DNA from: Christiangramia bathymodioli
GTDB lineage: Bacteria > Bacteroidota > Bacteroidia > Flavobacteriales > Flavobacteriaceae
NCBI GenBank assembly: GCA_009735695.1
Contig: SRSL01000001.1
Span: 1,178,048-1,242,047, forward strand
Direction: 5' to 3'
DNA length: 64,000 nucleotides
This document shows, in pieces, positions 17,503 to 25,413 of this stretch; positions within the stretch are counted from its first letter, which is position 1, and every line of letters starts with the position of its first letter. Under the pieces are notes generated by a model, which had not been told where the DNA came from, did not search any database, and was given only the letters and a program-made list of their open reading frames with translations. A program made the translations under genes and the position numbers.

Positions 17503-17510
17503 CAAAGATA
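17503..17510 (-). promoter_or_regulatory. -7 promoter element for the bacilliredoxin gene
   Basis: On the minus strand this is TATCTTTG (TAnnTTTG), 39 bases before the ATG at 17463. It overlaps the 5' extension of the longer reading frame and so argues for the shorter start. Confidence 0.6.
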
Positions 17511-17643
17511 CCAAATTAACTTCAGCTGAACATATCTCAAATTACTATGAGCGAATAGGTTGAATTTATGAGTTATCGGCGCTGTTTGCGATAGGGGATA
17601 AAATTTTTAAAGTCTTATCTTAGCGGCTAATAAAAAATTGCCC

Positions 17644-18378
17644 ATGATCAAATGGCTGCTTGCAATTCTGGGATATATCTATTTCCGGTTCCCCGGTGCT
17701 ATTCTCGGATTTATTATAGGTTCCTTGCTGGATAACTATGTTCGGGTTTCGGGAGGTGTCTTTACTTCCATGATGGGAAACCAGAGACAGGAAGTATCTC
17801 CCGGCGATTTTGAGCTCAACCTGCTTTCTCTTTGTTCCATAGTGATCAAGGCCGATGGCAGCGTGTCTCAAACCGAACTTGATTATGTTCGATCCTATTT
17901 TGTACAGGCCTACGGAAAACAGCGCGCTAATGCCACCTTTCGTACCTTCAATGAAGTGGTAAAAAGCAGGCAGGTATCGGCTTCTAAAATTTCAAGGTAT
18001 CTCGCGGCAAGAACCAAATACCCAACCAGGCTTCAGATCATTCACTTTTTATTCGGAATTGCCCAGGCAGACGGTCGCGTTAGTGATGCTGAAGCTTCAG
18101 TCATCCAGGAGATCGCGGGTTATCTACAAATTGGATCCAGGGATTTTGCCAGTATCAAGGCGATGTTCTTTAAGAATACCGATTCCGCCTACACCATCCT
18201 GGAGATCGAAAAATCGGCGAGCGATGATGAGGTGAAAAAAGCTTTCCGAAAAATGGCTAAGAAATACCACCCAGATAAACTGGGGCATATGGATGAAGCT
18301 TACCGAAAAGGAGCTGAAGAAAAATTCCGAAAAGTACAGGAAGCTTACGACCAGATCAAAAAGGAAAGAGGTCTTTAA
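17644..18378 (+). CDS. DjlA-like membrane co-chaperone (TerB plus DnaJ domains)
   Basis: The 244-residue protein begins with a membrane segment rich in Gly and aromatic residues (about 3-25, LLAILGYIYFRFPGAILG), like that of DjlA. A TerB-like all-helical domain with acidic residues follows (about 55-170, with CSIVIKADGSVSQTEL and GIAQADGRVSDAEASV). A C-terminal J-domain (about 183-244) keeps the HPD motif as KKYHPDKLG. DjlA-type proteins anchor DnaK at the inner membrane. I start at ATG 17644, because the longer frame only adds a TTG and a CCC codon. The gene is alone between the bacilliredoxin and thioredoxin genes; its stop is three bases from the convergent thioredoxin stop. Confidence 0.9.
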   Translation: MIKWLLAILGYIYFRFPGAILGFIIGSLLDNYVRVSGGVFTSMMGNQRQEVSPGDFELNLLSLCSIVIKADGSVSQTELDYVRSYFVQAYGKQRANATFRTFNEVVKSRQVSASKISRYLAARTKYPTRLQIIHFLFGIAQADGRVSDAEASVIQEIAGYLQIGSRDFASIKAMFFKNTDSAYTILEIEKSASDDEVKKAFRKMAKKYHPDKLGHMDEAYRKGAEEKFRKVQEAYDQIKKERGL

Positions 18379-18381
18379 TTA

Positions 18382-18861
18382 CTAATTTTCACGCAGGGCT
18401 TTCAGAAGCTGTTCTTTGTTCAGGAACTGAAAATACCGGGCCCGGGCTTCAAAGTTTTCATCAAGGATCACCATGGCAGGAAGCGAAAAAGGCCTGTTCT
18501 TGCGGCTGGCCATCAGTAAAGCGATCTGGTGAACAGGATTGCGCCTGTTCAAACGCTCGTTTATAAAGGTTTGATCGCCAAATTGAATGGTATCCCGGCT
18601 TTCCACATCCATTTTTACACTGTAGAAATTCTTGTTCAGTTCCTTCTGAACTTCGGGATTTGTGAAAACTTCCAGGTCCATCCTCAGGCACGGCTGGCAC
18701 CAGTCTGCATAAAAATCGATAAAGACTTTTTTGGGTTGTTTCTGAAGGGAATCATATAATTGCTCAAAGCTTATCCAGTTTACATCGGAATCGCTTTGAG
18801 CCTGTACTGGAATCAAGAATACAAGAAAAACTGATAATATGAGGAATCTGAATTTTTGCAT
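18382..18861 (-). CDS. Exported thioredoxin-like protein
   Basis: A 159-residue protein with a signal peptide (MQKFRFLILSVFLVFLIPVQA). A thioredoxin fold follows, with the redox motif WCQPC in VFIDFYADWCQPCLRMDLEV and a late AMVILDENFEARARY with the usual cis-Pro region (PFSLPAMV). The WCxxC followed by RMD resembles thioredoxin_7/DsbD-gamma-type domains of Bacteroidota. Its ATG overlaps the stop of the upstream TonB receptor gene by one base, so it is translationally coupled to it. It probably keeps thiols reduced in the periplasm. The receptor plug has a Cys pair, so the receptor itself is a possible client (inference). Confidence 0.85.
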   Translation of the reverse strand: MQKFRFLILSVFLVFLIPVQAQSDSDVNWISFEQLYDSLQKQPKKVFIDFYADWCQPCLRMDLEVFTNPEVQKELNKNFYSVKMDVESRDTIQFGDQTFINERLNRRNPVHQIALLMASRKNRPFSLPAMVILDENFEARARYFQFLNKEQLLKALREN

Positions 18862-21161
18862 TAAAAAGATCCTATTCTTAAACCTATAAATACTGAACGC
18901 GGGCTGGCCGGGCCATAGATATAATTCGAATCCCGGTTCTTGCCCAGGTCAAAATCGCTTTGATAAGCGTTGGTAATGTTCTTCATTCCTCCAAAGATCT
19001 CGAGATTAGAGCCTAGTTTTTCGATCTCCCATTCATAACCCAGTCTTAAGCTAAGTTCCGCGAATGAAGGGGTGATATCATATTCGTCTATATCCTGCCC
19101 GGTTCCTTCGCCTGCGAAGTGTACGATGTCCATCTTACCGGTATAAACAAGATTGGCTGTTGCGCTGAATCTTTGCCCTGGTGTGAAGCTAAGAGTAGCA
19201 TAGCCGTAACTGTTCGGAGTTCTTAAAAATTCGCGCCTGGCTTCCAAACCTTCGATATTTTCTACAGGATCATCGAATTTACTGGATTGCAGGGTAAATC
19301 CTGCCTCGAGTTCGAACAGGTAATCAAAATTCGCGCGTGTTTCCAGGGTAAAACCTTTTACCGTGGCCCCGGTTCCGTTCCTTTTTTCAAAGCGTTCTCC
19401 AAAGTCATCTTCACCGAGAGGATGCAGATAAAAAGCATCATTCAGCTTTGTATAAAAAGCCTCAAGGGTATATCCCCAGATGAATTTTTCAGTCGCTTTG
19501 TCGTAATTTATGGAAGCAGTAAAACTATTGGAACGTTCCTCTATCAGGTCTTCCGCCAGCGAAATTCGGGAGATTCCACCACCGGCAAAAGCGATATGAA
19601 GATCGGTATCAAAAGCCTGCGGAGCCCTGAATCCGGTTCCCCAGCCCAACCTGAACTGGGTGGTTTCCTTCAGTTTGTAAAGAAGGGATAAACGCGGACT
19701 GAAGATGGCATGATCTACCAGGTTATGCTTATCCAATCTGAAGCCTGAAAGAAAATTAAGATTGGAAGTAATATCCCAGTCATTCTGAAAGAATGCACCC
19801 AGGTTCCTGGTGGTCTGGTCTATCAAATAATCGTAGGCCTGGATCTCATCGAACACATCATCATAGACGAATTCGGCTCCGCCGGTAAGCACTGTTCGGC
19901 CTCCAAGGAATTCCTTAATGCTTTGGTTGAACTGCGCACCTCCCTGGTGAGTTTCAACCTTTGAGGTTCCGTAAGGCGGATCGGCATAAAATTCCTGCTT
20001 TTCCTCTTCATCGTCCGGGATGATCCCGGTATAATGATCCCGGTTGGTGACCTGCCCTCCGTAATAAAGGATCAGAGAGCTCTGATCATCATTAAAATTA
20101 ACCTGGTAATCCAGGCTTCCCATAAATACATTATGAGTACGCTTTTCGCTTTGCGCAGCAAGGTAGGCCGGACCTTCTGTAATCTCACCACCATAGCGAT
20201 ATTCGTAAAGACTGCTAAGGCTGAGGTTTAGCTTGGAATCCTCGGTTGGCAGGTAGAAGGCGTTTACTCCAAAGGAATTATCTTTTAGTTCTGGTAATTC
20301 GGAAAAATTATCATCATTGGCATCATACATTTCACGGGTTCTTCGGCTTACAAAGAAATTGGCCCCGGTACGATAATCCTTGGAAACAACTGTAGCGTTT
20401 CCGTTCAGGATATCCTGGCTGGACTGGCCATCTATATTTTCAAAAGTATAGCTGAGATTATAATCATTTTGCTTCGGAATCTTTGTGATGACATTGACTG
20501 TTCCTCCAATCGCGCTTGAACCATACAAAGCCGAAACGCCACCGCGAACCACCTCGATACGTTCGATCATATTCACAGGGATCTGTTCCAGACCATAAAG
20601 TCCAGTTAACGGACTAAATATAGGTCTGCCATTGATCAGGATCTGCGAATAGCCACCCTGCAGGCCGTTCATGCGGAGCTGGGTATAATTACAGGTCTGG
20701 CAATCGGTTTCCACGCGTAATCCCGGTTGAAATCGCAAACCATCGGAAAGGTCGGTTGCAGTAACCTGCCTTAATATTTCGCTATCGATCAGGTTTACGA
20801 TCACGGGGGAATCGGTTTTTCTTTTGGGAGTTCGGGTACCGGTAACCACGATCTCATTCAGCGAATCGGGATCCAGTTCGAGCTCGAAATCCAGCTTTTT
20901 CCTCTCTCCGGGATTCAGGCTAATATTCTTTGAAATACTTCGGTAGCCCTGGAATTGAACCCTGATCTGGTAATTGCCTGCTGGCAATTTCAATTCATAA
21001 TTTCCATTTATATCGGCATCGGTTCCTATTTCTGAACCAGGCACAAAGACACTCGCAAAAGGCAGGACCTCATTCCTGGAGGTAATCTTTCCATAGAGGC
21101 TGGCCTCCTGTGAATGCAGGCTGAAGCTGGTTAAAAAGAATAGGATGAGTAGTAATCGCAT
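18861..21161 (-). CDS. TonB-dependent outer-membrane receptor, probably for a metal or metal complex
   Basis: The 766-residue protein has a signal peptide (about 1-17, ending SLHSQ). A CarboxypepD_reg-like domain comes next (GKITSRNEVLPFASVFVPG...), then a plug with IVVTGTRTPKRKTD and ALYGSSAIGGTVNVITK, and a beta-barrel ending in GLRIGSF with terminal Phe. The plug contains DCQTCNYTQLRMNGLQGGY, a Cys-x-x-Cys pair next to the conserved loop; this is unusual for generic receptors. The gene shares its upstream region with the divergent dtxR gene and is coupled to a thioredoxin gene. Context points to metal uptake, perhaps iron, manganese or a heme-like ligand. The ligand cannot be named from sequence. 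Confidence 0.92.
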   Translation of the reverse strand: MRLLLILFFLTSFSLHSQEASLYGKITSRNEVLPFASVFVPGSEIGTDADINGNYELKLPAGNYQIRVQFQGYRSISKNISLNPGERKKLDFELELDPDSLNEIVVTGTRTPKRKTDSPVIVNLIDSEILRQVTATDLSDGLRFQPGLRVETDCQTCNYTQLRMNGLQGGYSQILINGRPIFSPLTGLYGLEQIPVNMIERIEVVRGGVSALYGSSAIGGTVNVITKIPKQNDYNLSYTFENIDGQSSQDILNGNATVVSKDYRTGANFFVSRRTREMYDANDDNFSELPELKDNSFGVNAFYLPTEDSKLNLSLSSLYEYRYGGEITEGPAYLAAQSEKRTHNVFMGSLDYQVNFNDDQSSLILYYGGQVTNRDHYTGIIPDDEEEKQEFYADPPYGTSKVETHQGGAQFNQSIKEFLGGRTVLTGGAEFVYDDVFDEIQAYDYLIDQTTRNLGAFFQNDWDITSNLNFLSGFRLDKHNLVDHAIFSPRLSLLYKLKETTQFRLGWGTGFRAPQAFDTDLHIAFAGGGISRISLAEDLIEERSNSFTASINYDKATEKFIWGYTLEAFYTKLNDAFYLHPLGEDDFGERFEKRNGTGATVKGFTLETRANFDYLFELEAGFTLQSSKFDDPVENIEGLEARREFLRTPNSYGYATLSFTPGQRFSATANLVYTGKMDIVHFAGEGTGQDIDEYDITPSFAELSLRLGYEWEIEKLGSNLEIFGGMKNITNAYQSDFDLGKNRDSNYIYGPASPRSVFIGLRIGSF

Positions 21162-21173
21162 TTTAATTTTTTA

Positions 21174-21181
21174 CAAAGTTA
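21174..21181 (-). promoter_or_regulatory. -7 promoter element for the TonB receptor gene
   Basis: On the minus strand this reads TAACTTTG (TAnnTTTG), 13 bases before the receptor ATG at 21161. Its upstream side lies against the inverted repeats at 21190-21224. Confidence 0.6.
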
Positions 21182-21189
21182 AAAATAAA

Positions 21190-21224
21190 TTTAGTCTAAT
21201 CTAAAAAATTGATTAATTAGATTA
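21190..21224. promoter_or_regulatory. Candidate DtxR-type operator between the TonB receptor and dtxR genes
   Basis: Two overlapping symmetries are visible. TTTAGTCTAATCTAAA (21190-21205) is an imperfect palindrome with 12 of 16 positions symmetric. A perfect 8-bp inverted repeat TAATCTAA / TTAGATTA spans 21197-21204 and 21217-21224. The first resembles the known DtxR box (TTAGG-TTA-...-CCTAA type). The region lies between the two divergent -7 elements and covers the dtxR -33 site, where a bound repressor would block both promoters. The assignment is inference. Confidence 0.5.
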
Positions 21225-21239
21225 AAAAATGTATTTTTG
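21209..21239 (+). promoter_or_regulatory. Promoter of the dtxR-zip operon
   Basis: TTG at 21209-21211 and TATTTTTG (TAnnTTTG) at 21232-21239 are separated by 20 bases, the spacing expected for the Bacteroidota housekeeping sigma factor. The -7 element overlaps the TTG start of the longest frame, so the ATG at 21258 is the likely start. Confidence 0.65.
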
Positions 21240-21257
21240 GCGAGTAAAATTTTTGAT

Positions 21258-21923
21258 ATGTTCAGTTTATCCGAAGAAAATTATCTCAAGGCGATCTTTC
21301 ACCTGGAGCATTCCTTAAAGAGCGGAGTAAGCACCAATGCCCTTGCCGAAGAGATGCAAACCAAGGCTTCCTCGGTAACCGATATGATCAAACGCCTTTC
21401 AGATAAAGACCTTGTGAACTATAAAAAATACCAGGGCGTTAAACTGAGCAGGGCAGGAAGGGAAGCGGCCATTGAGGTCATAAGAAAACATCGACTATGG
21501 GAAGTTTTCCTTGTGGAAAAATTAAATTTCAACTGGGATGAGGTGCACGAGGTTGCCGAGCAGCTAGAGCATATCAAATCTGAAAAACTAACCAACGAAC
21601 TGGATAAATTCCTTGAATTTCCAAAAAGAGATCCGCATGGAGATCCCATTCCCGATGCCAATGGAAATTTCAATGTTTCAGATCGGGTGCTGCTATCGAG
21701 TTTGAAGCTGGGAGAAAAAGGAGTTTGTGTTGGGGTTAAGGACTCCTCTTCTGAATTTTTACAATACCTTGATAAGAATAGTATTTCGCTTGGTAAGAAG
21801 ATAGAAGTAGTGGAAAAGGAAGATTTTGATAAATCCATGTTGATCCGGATGGATGATCACAAATTATCGATCTCCAACCAGATAGCTACCAATTTATATA
21901 TAAAAACACTGGAGAATGAATAA
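21258..21923 (+). CDS. DtxR/MntR-family metal-dependent repressor
   Basis: The 221-residue protein has an N-terminal winged helix (SLSEENYLKAIFHLE, then VSTNALAEEMQTKASSVTDMIKRL as recognition region). A metal-binding dimerisation domain follows, with RKHRLWEVFLVEKLNFNWDEVHEVAEQLEH and its His/Glu ligands. The C-terminus is a FeoA-like SH3 domain (LSSLKLGEKGVCVGVKD to the end). The start is placed at ATG 21258. The longer frame from TTG 21237 overlaps the promoter. Such regulators repress iron or manganese uptake when metal is bound. The neighbours (TonB receptor, ZIP permease, feoAB) make this the likely metal regulator of the block. Iron versus manganese cannot be decided from sequence. Confidence 0.93.
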   Translation: MFSLSEENYLKAIFHLEHSLKSGVSTNALAEEMQTKASSVTDMIKRLSDKDLVNYKKYQGVKLSRAGREAAIEVIRKHRLWEVFLVEKLNFNWDEVHEVAEQLEHIKSEKLTNELDKFLEFPKRDPHGDPIPDANGNFNVSDRVLLSSLKLGEKGVCVGVKDSSSEFLQYLDKNSISLGKKIEVVEKEDFDKSMLIRMDDHKLSISNQIATNLYIKTLENE

Positions 21924-22737
21924 TATTATTGAATATTTCGAGCAACTTGATCCTGTCTGGGCCGCATTTCTGGCGACCTTGTTCACCTGGGGACTCACCG
22001 CTTTAGGCGCATCCCTGGTATTCCTGTTCAGGGGTATGAACCGGGCGTTTTTTGATGGGATGCTAGGTTTTACTGGTGGGGTGATGGTAGCAGCGAGTTT
22101 CTGGAGTTTGCTTGCTCCCGGGATCGAGATGAGTCCTGGAGAGGGATTTGAAAAAGTAGTTCCGGCCGTGGTGGGCTTCGCACTGGGGGCACTGTTCATT
22201 TTCGGTTTGGATAAGATTCTGCCGCATTTGCACGTGAACTTTAGGATGAGCGAGTCTGAAGGGATCAAGACTCCCTGGCATAAATCGGTATTATTGACAC
22301 TAGCCATTACACTTCATAATATCCCGGAAGGGCTGGCGGTTGGAGTGCTTTTTGGAGGAGTCGCTGCCGGATTTGAAGGAGCCAGTATTGGGGGAGCAGT
22401 TGCGCTTGCTATTGGGATCGGGCTTCAGAATTTCCCCGAAGGCTTTGCAGTTGCCATGCCTTTAAGAAGACAGGGTTTAAGCCGGTGGAAATGTTTTAAT
22501 TATGGCCAGTTATCGGCTATAGTGGAGCCGATGGCTGCCGTGTTAGGTGCATGGGCCGTACTTACCTTTGAGCCTATACTTCCATATGCCTTGTGTTTTG
22601 CGGCGGGTGCCATGATCTTCGTTGTAGTGGAAGAGGTAGTTCCAGAAGCTCAGCAGGGTAATTTCACTGATATTTCCACGCTTGGATTTATAGGAGGATT
22701 TATGGTCATGATGACCCTGGATGTAGGGCTAGGTTAA
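21916..22737 (+). CDS. ZIP-family metal permease (GufA type)
   Basis: A 273-residue membrane protein with about eight helices. The ZIP metal-transport signature is clear: LHNIPEGLAVGVLFG (about residues 134-148) and IGIGLQNFPEGFAVAMPL (about 167-184), each with the His/Asn-x-x-Pro-Glu-Gly motif in helices 4 and 5. The length and the RRQGLSR loop suit the GufA/ZupT bacterial branch, which moves zinc, iron or manganese inward. It overlaps the dtxR 3' end by eight bases and is therefore co-translated with its likely regulator. Confidence 0.93.
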   Translation: MNNIIEYFEQLDPVWAAFLATLFTWGLTALGASLVFLFRGMNRAFFDGMLGFTGGVMVAASFWSLLAPGIEMSPGEGFEKVVPAVVGFALGALFIFGLDKILPHLHVNFRMSESEGIKTPWHKSVLLTLAITLHNIPEGLAVGVLFGGVAAGFEGASIGGAVALAIGIGLQNFPEGFAVAMPLRRQGLSRWKCFNYGQLSAIVEPMAAVLGAWAVLTFEPILPYALCFAAGAMIFVVVEEVVPEAQQGNFTDISTLGFIGGFMVMMTLDVGLG

Positions 22738-22812
22738 GATAACTAGCGCTACTATTCGGCTGAATTATAGAAGGGGAAGAGTATAAAGAGAAATCTGATT
22801 ACTGGACCTGAA

Positions 22813-22962
22813 TTAATCTCCGCATCCGCAATCTGAAACTCCGCAGGCACCGGCTTTTTTCTTGCCACCAAGAAAGGCGGGTTTCCATACGAACTTGGTT
22901 ATAAGATAACCTGTCGCAATGAAAAAGGTGATAAAAACAAGTATTTCCTGTAGAAGTTCCAT
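22813..22962 (-). CDS. FeoB-associated Cys-rich membrane protein, 49 aa
   Basis: This short gene is easily missed. ATG at 22962 opens a 49-codon frame ending in TAA at 22815-22813. It encodes one N-terminal membrane helix (MELLQEILVFITFFIATGYL), a short basic linker (GGKKKAG) and a Cys-rich tail ACGVSDCGCGD. This is the layout of the FeoB-associated Cys-rich membrane proteins (PF12669 type). It starts 32 bases after the feoB stop on the same strand, completing a feoA-feoB-small protein operon. The role of the family is not settled; metal handling at the FeoB exit is a reasonable inference. About 75 bases between it and the zip stop show nothing notable. Confidence 0.88.
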   Translation of the reverse strand: MELLQEILVFITFFIATGYLITKFVWKPAFLGGKKKAGACGVSDCGCGD

Positions 22963-22994
22963 AGTTTTTAAGTCGTTTTATATCTGTTTCCTTA

Positions 22995-25100
22995 CTATTT
23001 CAATAACTGAAAGGCAATCAATGCCACCAAATAGGCAAATGCACTCATGATAATTAATTGCAGCACTGGCCATTTCCAGGTGTTGGTCTCTTTTTTCACG
23101 ATCGCCAGCGTACTCATACATTGCATGGCAAACGCATAGAACAACAATAAACTTACTCCGCTGGCAAAGGTGAACAAGGGTCCGCCAAGGATTGGATTGA
23201 CCTCGGCGGCCATTCGGTTCTTGATGGTTTCTTCCTCATCACTTCCCACGCTATAGATGGTCGCAAGCGTTCCAACAAAAACTTCACGGGCAGCAAAAGA
23301 GCTTATGATCGCGATCCCGATCTTCCAGTCATAACCCAATGGAGCTACCACCGGTTCAATGCCCTTACCCATGATCCCGATATAGGAATTCTTCAGCTTA
23401 AAGGAAGCGATTTCCTCTTCGATCTCGTCCTGGGCTACCTGTTGTTCGGTTGCGGTATATTTTGAAGTGACTATCTCTTCAGCATTCTCAAAATCCTCGC
23501 CGGGACCGTAGCTTGCAAGTACCCATAGGATGATAGAAATGGCAAGAATGATCTTACCGGCACCAAAAACGAAAGATTTTGTTTTCTCCACCACGTTTAT
23601 GGCCACGTTCTTTACCATGGGGAGCTTATAATTGGGCATTTCGATCACGAAATAGCTTTTCAGGTTGCTTTTCATGATCTTGTGAAGCAGCCATGCTGAA
23701 AAAATAGCCATTCCGAAGCCTAAAAGATACAGGATCATTAGGGTTAGACCCTGCATATTGAAACCAAGGAAGCTTTTATCGGGGATCACCAGGGCGATAA
23801 TGATCAGGTAAACCGGAAGCCTTGCCGAACAGGTAGTAAACGGAACCACCAGAATAGTGATAAGCCGTTCTTTCCAGTTTTCGATATTTCTGGTTGCCAT
23901 TACAGCCGGAATTGCACAGGCAGTTCCCGATACCAGGGGAACCACGCTTTTTCCGCTAAGCCCGAAACGGCGCATGATCCTGTCCATTAAAAATACCACC
24001 CGGCTCATATAGCCCGATTCCTCCAAAATCGAAATGAAGAGGAATAAAAAGGCGATCTGCGGAATAAATATGACAATTCCACCAAGCCCTGGAATGATTC
24101 CTTCTGCGATCAGGTTGGTAAATGGGCCCGATGGTAGTGTTTCCTTTGTTATTTCACTTAAGGAAGCAAAGGTTGCATCTATCCAATCCATGGGAACGCT
24201 CGACCAGCTGTAGATCGCCTGGAAGATCAGGAGCAGGATTCCGAAGAAAATCACATAGCCCCAAACCTTGTGAGTAAGGATTCGGTCCAGTTGGGACCTT
24301 AGGTCGGTCGCGGCATTCTTATCCACGCTCATGCATTCCTTAAGCACACCATTTATGAACTGGTAGCGTATGATGGTTTCTTTCTGCTGAAGTCTTTTAA
24401 GGTCGCTGCTGGATTTAGTATTGAAACTCGTATTGGTGTTAAGCTCGGTTCGGTTGATGTTTCCGAAGTTAACGTCCTGAGTAATGACCAGCCATAACTT
24501 GTAAAGCGATTGGTTAGGAAATGCCTTGCGCAGGTTGCCAAAATATTCGGGATCTATAACCGAAGCATTAACACAGGGTTCAATTGGAATATGCCGATAG
24601 TTTATGATGAGCTCCTTCAGGTAATCGATACCCATTCGTTTGCGGGCACTTACGAGCGCAACTTTTGTTTTAAGCCGTTCCTCCAGCAATTCCACATCCA
24701 GTGAAATTCCTCTTCTTTCCATTCGGTCGGCCATATTGATGACCAGGATGGTTGGAATTCCAAGGTCTTTGATCTGGGTGAAAAGAAGGAGGTTTCTTTT
24801 TAAATTTTCAACGTCGCTTACCACTACTGCCACATCGGGATAGTCCTTATCATTCTTATTCAGGAGCAGTTCGATAACGACATTTTCATCGAATGAAGAG
24901 GCGTTAAGACTATAGGTTCCGGGAAGGTCCAGGATATGAGCCTTCAAGCCACGTGGAAGTTTACAAATACCTTCCTTTTTTTCTACCGTGATGCCGGGAT
25001 AATTACCAACCTTCTGGTTAAGGCCGGTTAACTGATTGAAGACAGAAGTTTTACCGGTATTGGGGTTTCCAATTAAAGCAACATTAATTTGCTTACCCAT
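22995..25100 (-). CDS. feoB: Ferrous iron transporter FeoB
   Basis: FeoB imports Fe2+ across the inner membrane. The 701-residue protein has an N-terminal GTPase domain: G1 GNPNTGKTS (about 11-19), G3 DLPGTYS (about 58-64), and G4 NMAD (about 122-125). A helical spacer follows, then a membrane part with two Gate motifs, including LVSGTACAIPAVMATRN and TTCSARLPVYLIII with its Cys. The region after the GTPase has a Ser/Asn/Thr-rich insertion (NINRTELNTNTSFNTKSSSDL) before the membrane part. The start is one base after the feoA stop, so feoA and feoB are coupled. FeoA is a separate protein here rather than fused, as it is in some Bacteroidota. Confidence 0.97.
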   Translation of the reverse strand: MGKQINVALIGNPNTGKTSVFNQLTGLNQKVGNYPGITVEKKEGICKLPRGLKAHILDLPGTYSLNASSFDENVVIELLLNKNDKDYPDVAVVVSDVENLKRNLLLFTQIKDLGIPTILVINMADRMERRGISLDVELLEERLKTKVALVSARKRMGIDYLKELIINYRHIPIEPCVNASVIDPEYFGNLRKAFPNQSLYKLWLVITQDVNFGNINRTELNTNTSFNTKSSSDLKRLQQKETIIRYQFINGVLKECMSVDKNAATDLRSQLDRILTHKVWGYVIFFGILLLIFQAIYSWSSVPMDWIDATFASLSEITKETLPSGPFTNLIAEGIIPGLGGIVIFIPQIAFLFLFISILEESGYMSRVVFLMDRIMRRFGLSGKSVVPLVSGTACAIPAVMATRNIENWKERLITILVVPFTTCSARLPVYLIIIALVIPDKSFLGFNMQGLTLMILYLLGFGMAIFSAWLLHKIMKSNLKSYFVIEMPNYKLPMVKNVAINVVEKTKSFVFGAGKIILAISIILWVLASYGPGEDFENAEEIVTSKYTATEQQVAQDEIEEEIASFKLKNSYIGIMGKGIEPVVAPLGYDWKIGIAIISSFAAREVFVGTLATIYSVGSDEEETIKNRMAAEVNPILGGPLFTFASGVSLLLFYAFAMQCMSTLAIVKKETNTWKWPVLQLIIMSAFAYLVALIAFQLLK

Positions 25101-25101
25101 A

Positions 25102-25332
25102 TTAGCCTATTAATTCAATTTCTATAAGAAGAGCGGTTTCCTTGCGAATAGCCAAATGACTTCCGTTTATATTCAGATACATTGGATCCTGAAAAGGCGC
25201 GGTTTGAACCAGCTCGACTTCATTTCCAGGAAGGCAGCCCATTTCCAGAAGTTTCAATGGAACATGTTCAGCGGAAAATTCCTTGATAATCCCGCGCTGT
25301 CCTCGCTTCAGATTTGCGACCGTAACCTTCAC
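25102..25332 (-). CDS. feoA: Ferrous iron transport protein A
   Basis: FeoA is a small SH3-like cytosolic protein needed for FeoB function. The 76-residue protein shows the usual pattern: RGQRGIIKEFS, then VPLKLLEMGCLPGNEVELVQTAPFQDPMYLNINGSHLAIRKETALLI, with the conserved L-x-x-x-G-x-x-P-G. The start codon is GTG at 25332 (GTG AAG GTT ACG). No in-frame ATG precedes it after the promoter at 25361-25390. It is the first gene of feoA-feoB-small Cys protein and overlaps a candidate regulator site at its leader. Confidence 0.95.
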   Translation of the reverse strand: MKVTVANLKRGQRGIIKEFSAEHVPLKLLEMGCLPGNEVELVQTAPFQDPMYLNINGSHLAIRKETALLIEIELIG

Positions 25333-25338
25333 TTTTTA

Positions 25339-25356
25339 TTTAGATTGATTTTAAAC
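25339..25356. promoter_or_regulatory. Candidate metal-regulator site at the feoA transcription start
   Basis: TTTAGATTGATTTTAAAC lies where the feoA transcript should begin, just after the -7 element. It shares the TTTAG...TAAA ends and AT-rich spacing of the dtxR-upstream site at 21190-21205. The match is loose and the assignment to the DtxR protein is inference. Confidence 0.35.
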
Positions 25357-25360
25357 AAGG

Positions 25361-25390
25361 CAAAAGTAATGGAATTTAACCCAATACAAA
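25361..25390 (-). promoter_or_regulatory. Promoter of the feoAB operon
   Basis: On the minus strand TTTG (25390-25387) and TACTTTTG (25368-25361, TAnnTTTG) are separated by 18 bases. The start site would fall near 25355, about 20 nt before the feoA GTG. Confidence 0.6.
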
Positions 25391-25413
25391 AGTTAAAGGA
25401 AGAAAAAGTAATT

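Noticed and set aside
17463-17514. 17-residue N-terminal extension of the bacilliredoxin
   Set aside because: The extension lies over a full -7 promoter element and is absent from the family as I know it.
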